Of a stretch of DNA of 8,915 nt, positions 7,710 through 8,915 are shown piece by piece (positions within the stretch are counted from its first letter, which is position 1; each line of letters opens with the position of its first letter). The translations under genes and the position numbers were made by a program. The notes under the pieces were generated by a model that saw only the letters and a program-made list of their open reading frames with translations, made no database searches and had not been told where the DNA came from. Origin of the DNA: Acidiferrobacteraceae bacterium (GTDB taxonomy: Bacteria; Pseudomonadota; Gammaproteobacteria; Arenicellales; UBA868); NCBI GenBank assembly GCA_002714255.1, contig PAWW01000061.1:21940-30854 (forward strand). Reading direction: 5' to 3'.

Positions 7710-7740
7710 AGGCCTGTATAAAGCAACTGACCCACGGAGT

Positions 7741-7767
7741 TATGGGTAGAACGGAGCGAAACCCATA
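7741..7767. repeat. Palindromic element resembling a dispersed proteobacterial repeat
   Basis: TATGGGT (7741-7747) and ACCCATA (7761-7767) form a perfect seven-base inverted repeat around the 13-base loop AGAACGGAGCGAA. The TGGGTAGA...CGAAACCCA pattern resembles a short palindrome (TGGGTAGAGCGAAGCGAAACCCA-like) that I know as scattered in many copies through proteobacterial intergenic regions. Only one copy is in this window, so membership of a repeat family is recollection rather than something shown here. It lies 62 bases upstream of the ileS start, between the HDAC-like gene and ileS. Transcribed leftward it has no T tract, so it is not a standard terminator. Confidence 0.55.
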
Positions 7768-7778
7768 TTAGCCCTGTC

Positions 7779-7799
7779 ACCCGGGCAATCTAACCGGGT
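7779..7799. repeat. Short inverted repeat in the HDAC-ileS gap
   Basis: ACCCGG (7779-7784) and CCGGGT (7794-7799) form a perfect six-base GC-rich stem around a nine-base loop, twelve bases from the palindrome at 7741-7767. No T tract follows on either strand, so it is not an obvious terminator. It could be a leader structure, a protein binding site or part of a composite repeat with its neighbour. The rest of the 173-base gap holds nothing I recognise; in particular there is no T-box anticodon/specifier architecture. Confidence 0.4.
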
Positions 7800-7852
7800 C
7801 GTGACCTTGATAGCAACCATCGGGCAGTCAGCAGAACGTGAAAAGAGCGAGC

Positions 7853-8827
7853 TCACAAGACCCGCGAAGCGTCCACATCATTTGATTCAATCATCAATAG
7901 GGTCTCAAGATGAACGCCAACGCTATGGGCCAGCGCGTGAAGATCATAGCCGCCTTCCAGGACGGAAATCAGGCGACCGCCGGCATGCTTGTCAGCCATT
8001 TCAAGCAGGCGTTTAGTCATCCAACCATAATAATTAGTGCTGAGATTGATCGCCCCGAGAGGGTCGGCTTGGTGTGCGTCAAAACCGGCGGAAACAAGAA
8101 TAACTTCCGGTGAGAAACGATCAATAGCAGGCAGAATTTTGTCAACGAAAGCATCGGTGTAGTCACTGTCTCCTGCACCCGCAGACATCGGGCAGTTTAA
8201 AGTTGCCCCTTTCCCCCTGCTGTCGCCGGTTTCGGACCGAGCGCCAGTACCGGGGTAGTGTGGGTACTGATGCAGGCTTGCAAAAAAGACTGACGGATCC
8301 GACTCAAAAGCATGCTGGGTACCATTACCGTGGTGGACATCCCAGTCGAGGATCAATATTTTCTCAAGACCATGCTGTCGCTGCAGGTATTTGGCCGCGA
8401 TCGCGATATTGTTGAAGACGCAAAAGCCCAGTGCAGCATTGTGTTCAGCGTGGTGGCCGGGTGGCCTGACCAGTGCAAACCCATTGTCTGCGCGCCCTGC
8501 AATCACTTCATCGATAACATTGATCAAGCCGCCAGCCGCCAGTAGTGCAGTGTCGTAGGTGGCTGTGCTGACGGCAACATCTGGCGTATCGAGGTACGGC
8601 AAGCCGGCACGGCAGGCGGATTCCGCTCTTTGCCCCAACGCGGGATCATGAATTTGATGAATCCACTCGAGATCGCATGCGATGGCCGTAACGGGTAACA
8701 GTTGTTGAAACCACGGTTGCTGGCGAAGATGGACGATCGTCGCGTTTAGCCGATCGGCTCTCTCCGGATGGTCAAGACCGGTATCATGTTTCAGGAATTG
8801 GGGATCAAAACAAAAGGCAGTGTTCAT
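7853..8827 (-). CDS. Histone deacetylase family (class II-like) zinc amidohydrolase
   Basis: This is a 324-residue single-domain member of the HDAC / acetoin-utilisation (AcuC) / acetylpolyamine amidohydrolase superfamily, which removes acetyl or similar acyl groups from amines using zinc. Landmarks in order: HPERADRL at 20-27; RPPGHHAEH with the catalytic dyad H125/H126; GFCVFNN at 134-140; LDWDVHHGNGTQ with zinc ligands D163 and H165; HQYPHYPGTG at 186-195; SAGFDAHQADPLG with the third ligand D250; and LEGGYD carrying the likely transition-state tyrosine Y294. All catalytic positions are intact and there is no signal peptide, so it should be cytoplasmic. The substrate cannot be read from sequence: protein lysines, polyamines or a small metabolite are possible. 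ATG 8827 is chosen over TTG 8830. No clear Shine-Dalgarno is visible, but the ATG overlaps a stop codon as TGATG, which suggests translational coupling to an upstream gene. Confidence 0.93.
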   Translation of the reverse strand: MNTAFCFDPQFLKHDTGLDHPERADRLNATIVHLRQQPWFQQLLPVTAIACDLEWIHQIHDPALGQRAESACRAGLPYLDTPDVAVSTATYDTALLAAGGLINVIDEVIAGRADNGFALVRPPGHHAEHNAALGFCVFNNIAIAAKYLQRQHGLEKILILDWDVHHGNGTQHAFESDPSVFFASLHQYPHYPGTGARSETGDSRGKGATLNCPMSAGAGDSDYTDAFVDKILPAIDRFSPEVILVSAGFDAHQADPLGAINLSTNYYGWMTKRLLEMADKHAGGRLISVLEGGYDLHALAHSVGVHLETLLMIESNDVDASRVL

Positions 8828-8915
8828 CAAACAAGGTTCGGGTCATCTGCAGCGGTTCGTTTTCTTGTTTTGACAACACAGCTTCGCCTGGCGTTAGGGT
8901 GGCAGCTCGATTTGA
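8805..8915 (-). other. Possible 3' end of an upstream minus-strand gene, cut by the right edge
   Basis: Two minus-strand frames are open from the window edge toward the HDAC-like gene. One ends at TGA 8829-8827, overlapping the HDAC start as TGATG, and reads as a basic tail ending in TAADDPNLV. The other runs on to TGA 8807-8805, overlapping the HDAC gene by 23 bases, and contains TLTPGEAVLSKQENEPL. Either could be the C-terminus of the preceding gene in an operon; neither is recognised, and the segment is too short for coding statistics. It may also be non-coding leader. No convincing promoter for the HDAC-like gene is visible in this stretch. Confidence 0.25.

Noticed and set aside
7680..7852. 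T-box leader regulating ileS
   Set aside because: The conserved T-box sequence and an Ile specifier stem are not present; the two inverted repeats here do not build that architecture.

Overview
The window looks like a chromosomal housekeeping stretch from a proteobacterium, most likely a gammaproteobacterium. The evidence is a PepN-type M1 aminopeptidase, a small YdcH/DUF465 protein, an AhcY carrying the roughly 40-residue insert typical of bacterial enzymes, and an S-adenosylhomocysteine (SAH) riboswitch, an RNA class known mainly from beta- and gammaproteobacteria. No transposase, phage gene, CRISPR array, rRNA or tRNA gene was found. The taxonomic assignment is inference.

Layout from left to right: the N-terminal 382 residues of pepN (minus strand, cut by the left edge); a 259-base gap with no recognisable gene; a 68-residue DUF465 gene (plus strand, the only one on that strand); then a minus-strand block read from right to left as a class II histone-deacetylase-family hydrolase, ileS, metK and ahcY. 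The HDAC-like gene and ileS are separated by 173 bases holding two inverted repeats. One of these (7741-7767) resembles a dispersed GGGTAGA...CGAAACCC palindrome common in proteobacteria. A good intrinsic terminator lies between ileS and metK (4467-4495). A terminator-like hairpin followed directly by an SAH riboswitch lies between metK and ahcY (about 3134-3208).

Functionally, metK and ahcY bracket the methylation cycle: MetK makes S-adenosylmethionine, methyltransferases turn it into SAH, and AhcY hydrolyses SAH, which is a potent methyltransferase inhibitor. The riboswitch would raise ahcY expression when SAH accumulates, so ahcY can be controlled separately from the metK just upstream.

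The two most notable points are these. (1) The isoleucyl-tRNA synthetase is the long type 2 form (1047 aa, no C-terminal cysteine zinc finger), and its class I HIGH signature reads G-I-H-H (residues 56-59). This swapped GXHH arrangement has been linked to mupirocin hyper-resistance in IleRS2. (2) The SAH riboswitch matches the conserved core well, but the distal half of its pseudoknot is missing from the usual place, and a possible replacement strand lies about 20 bases further downstream, near the ahcY Shine-Dalgarno sequence. No entirely new multi-gene system was found.
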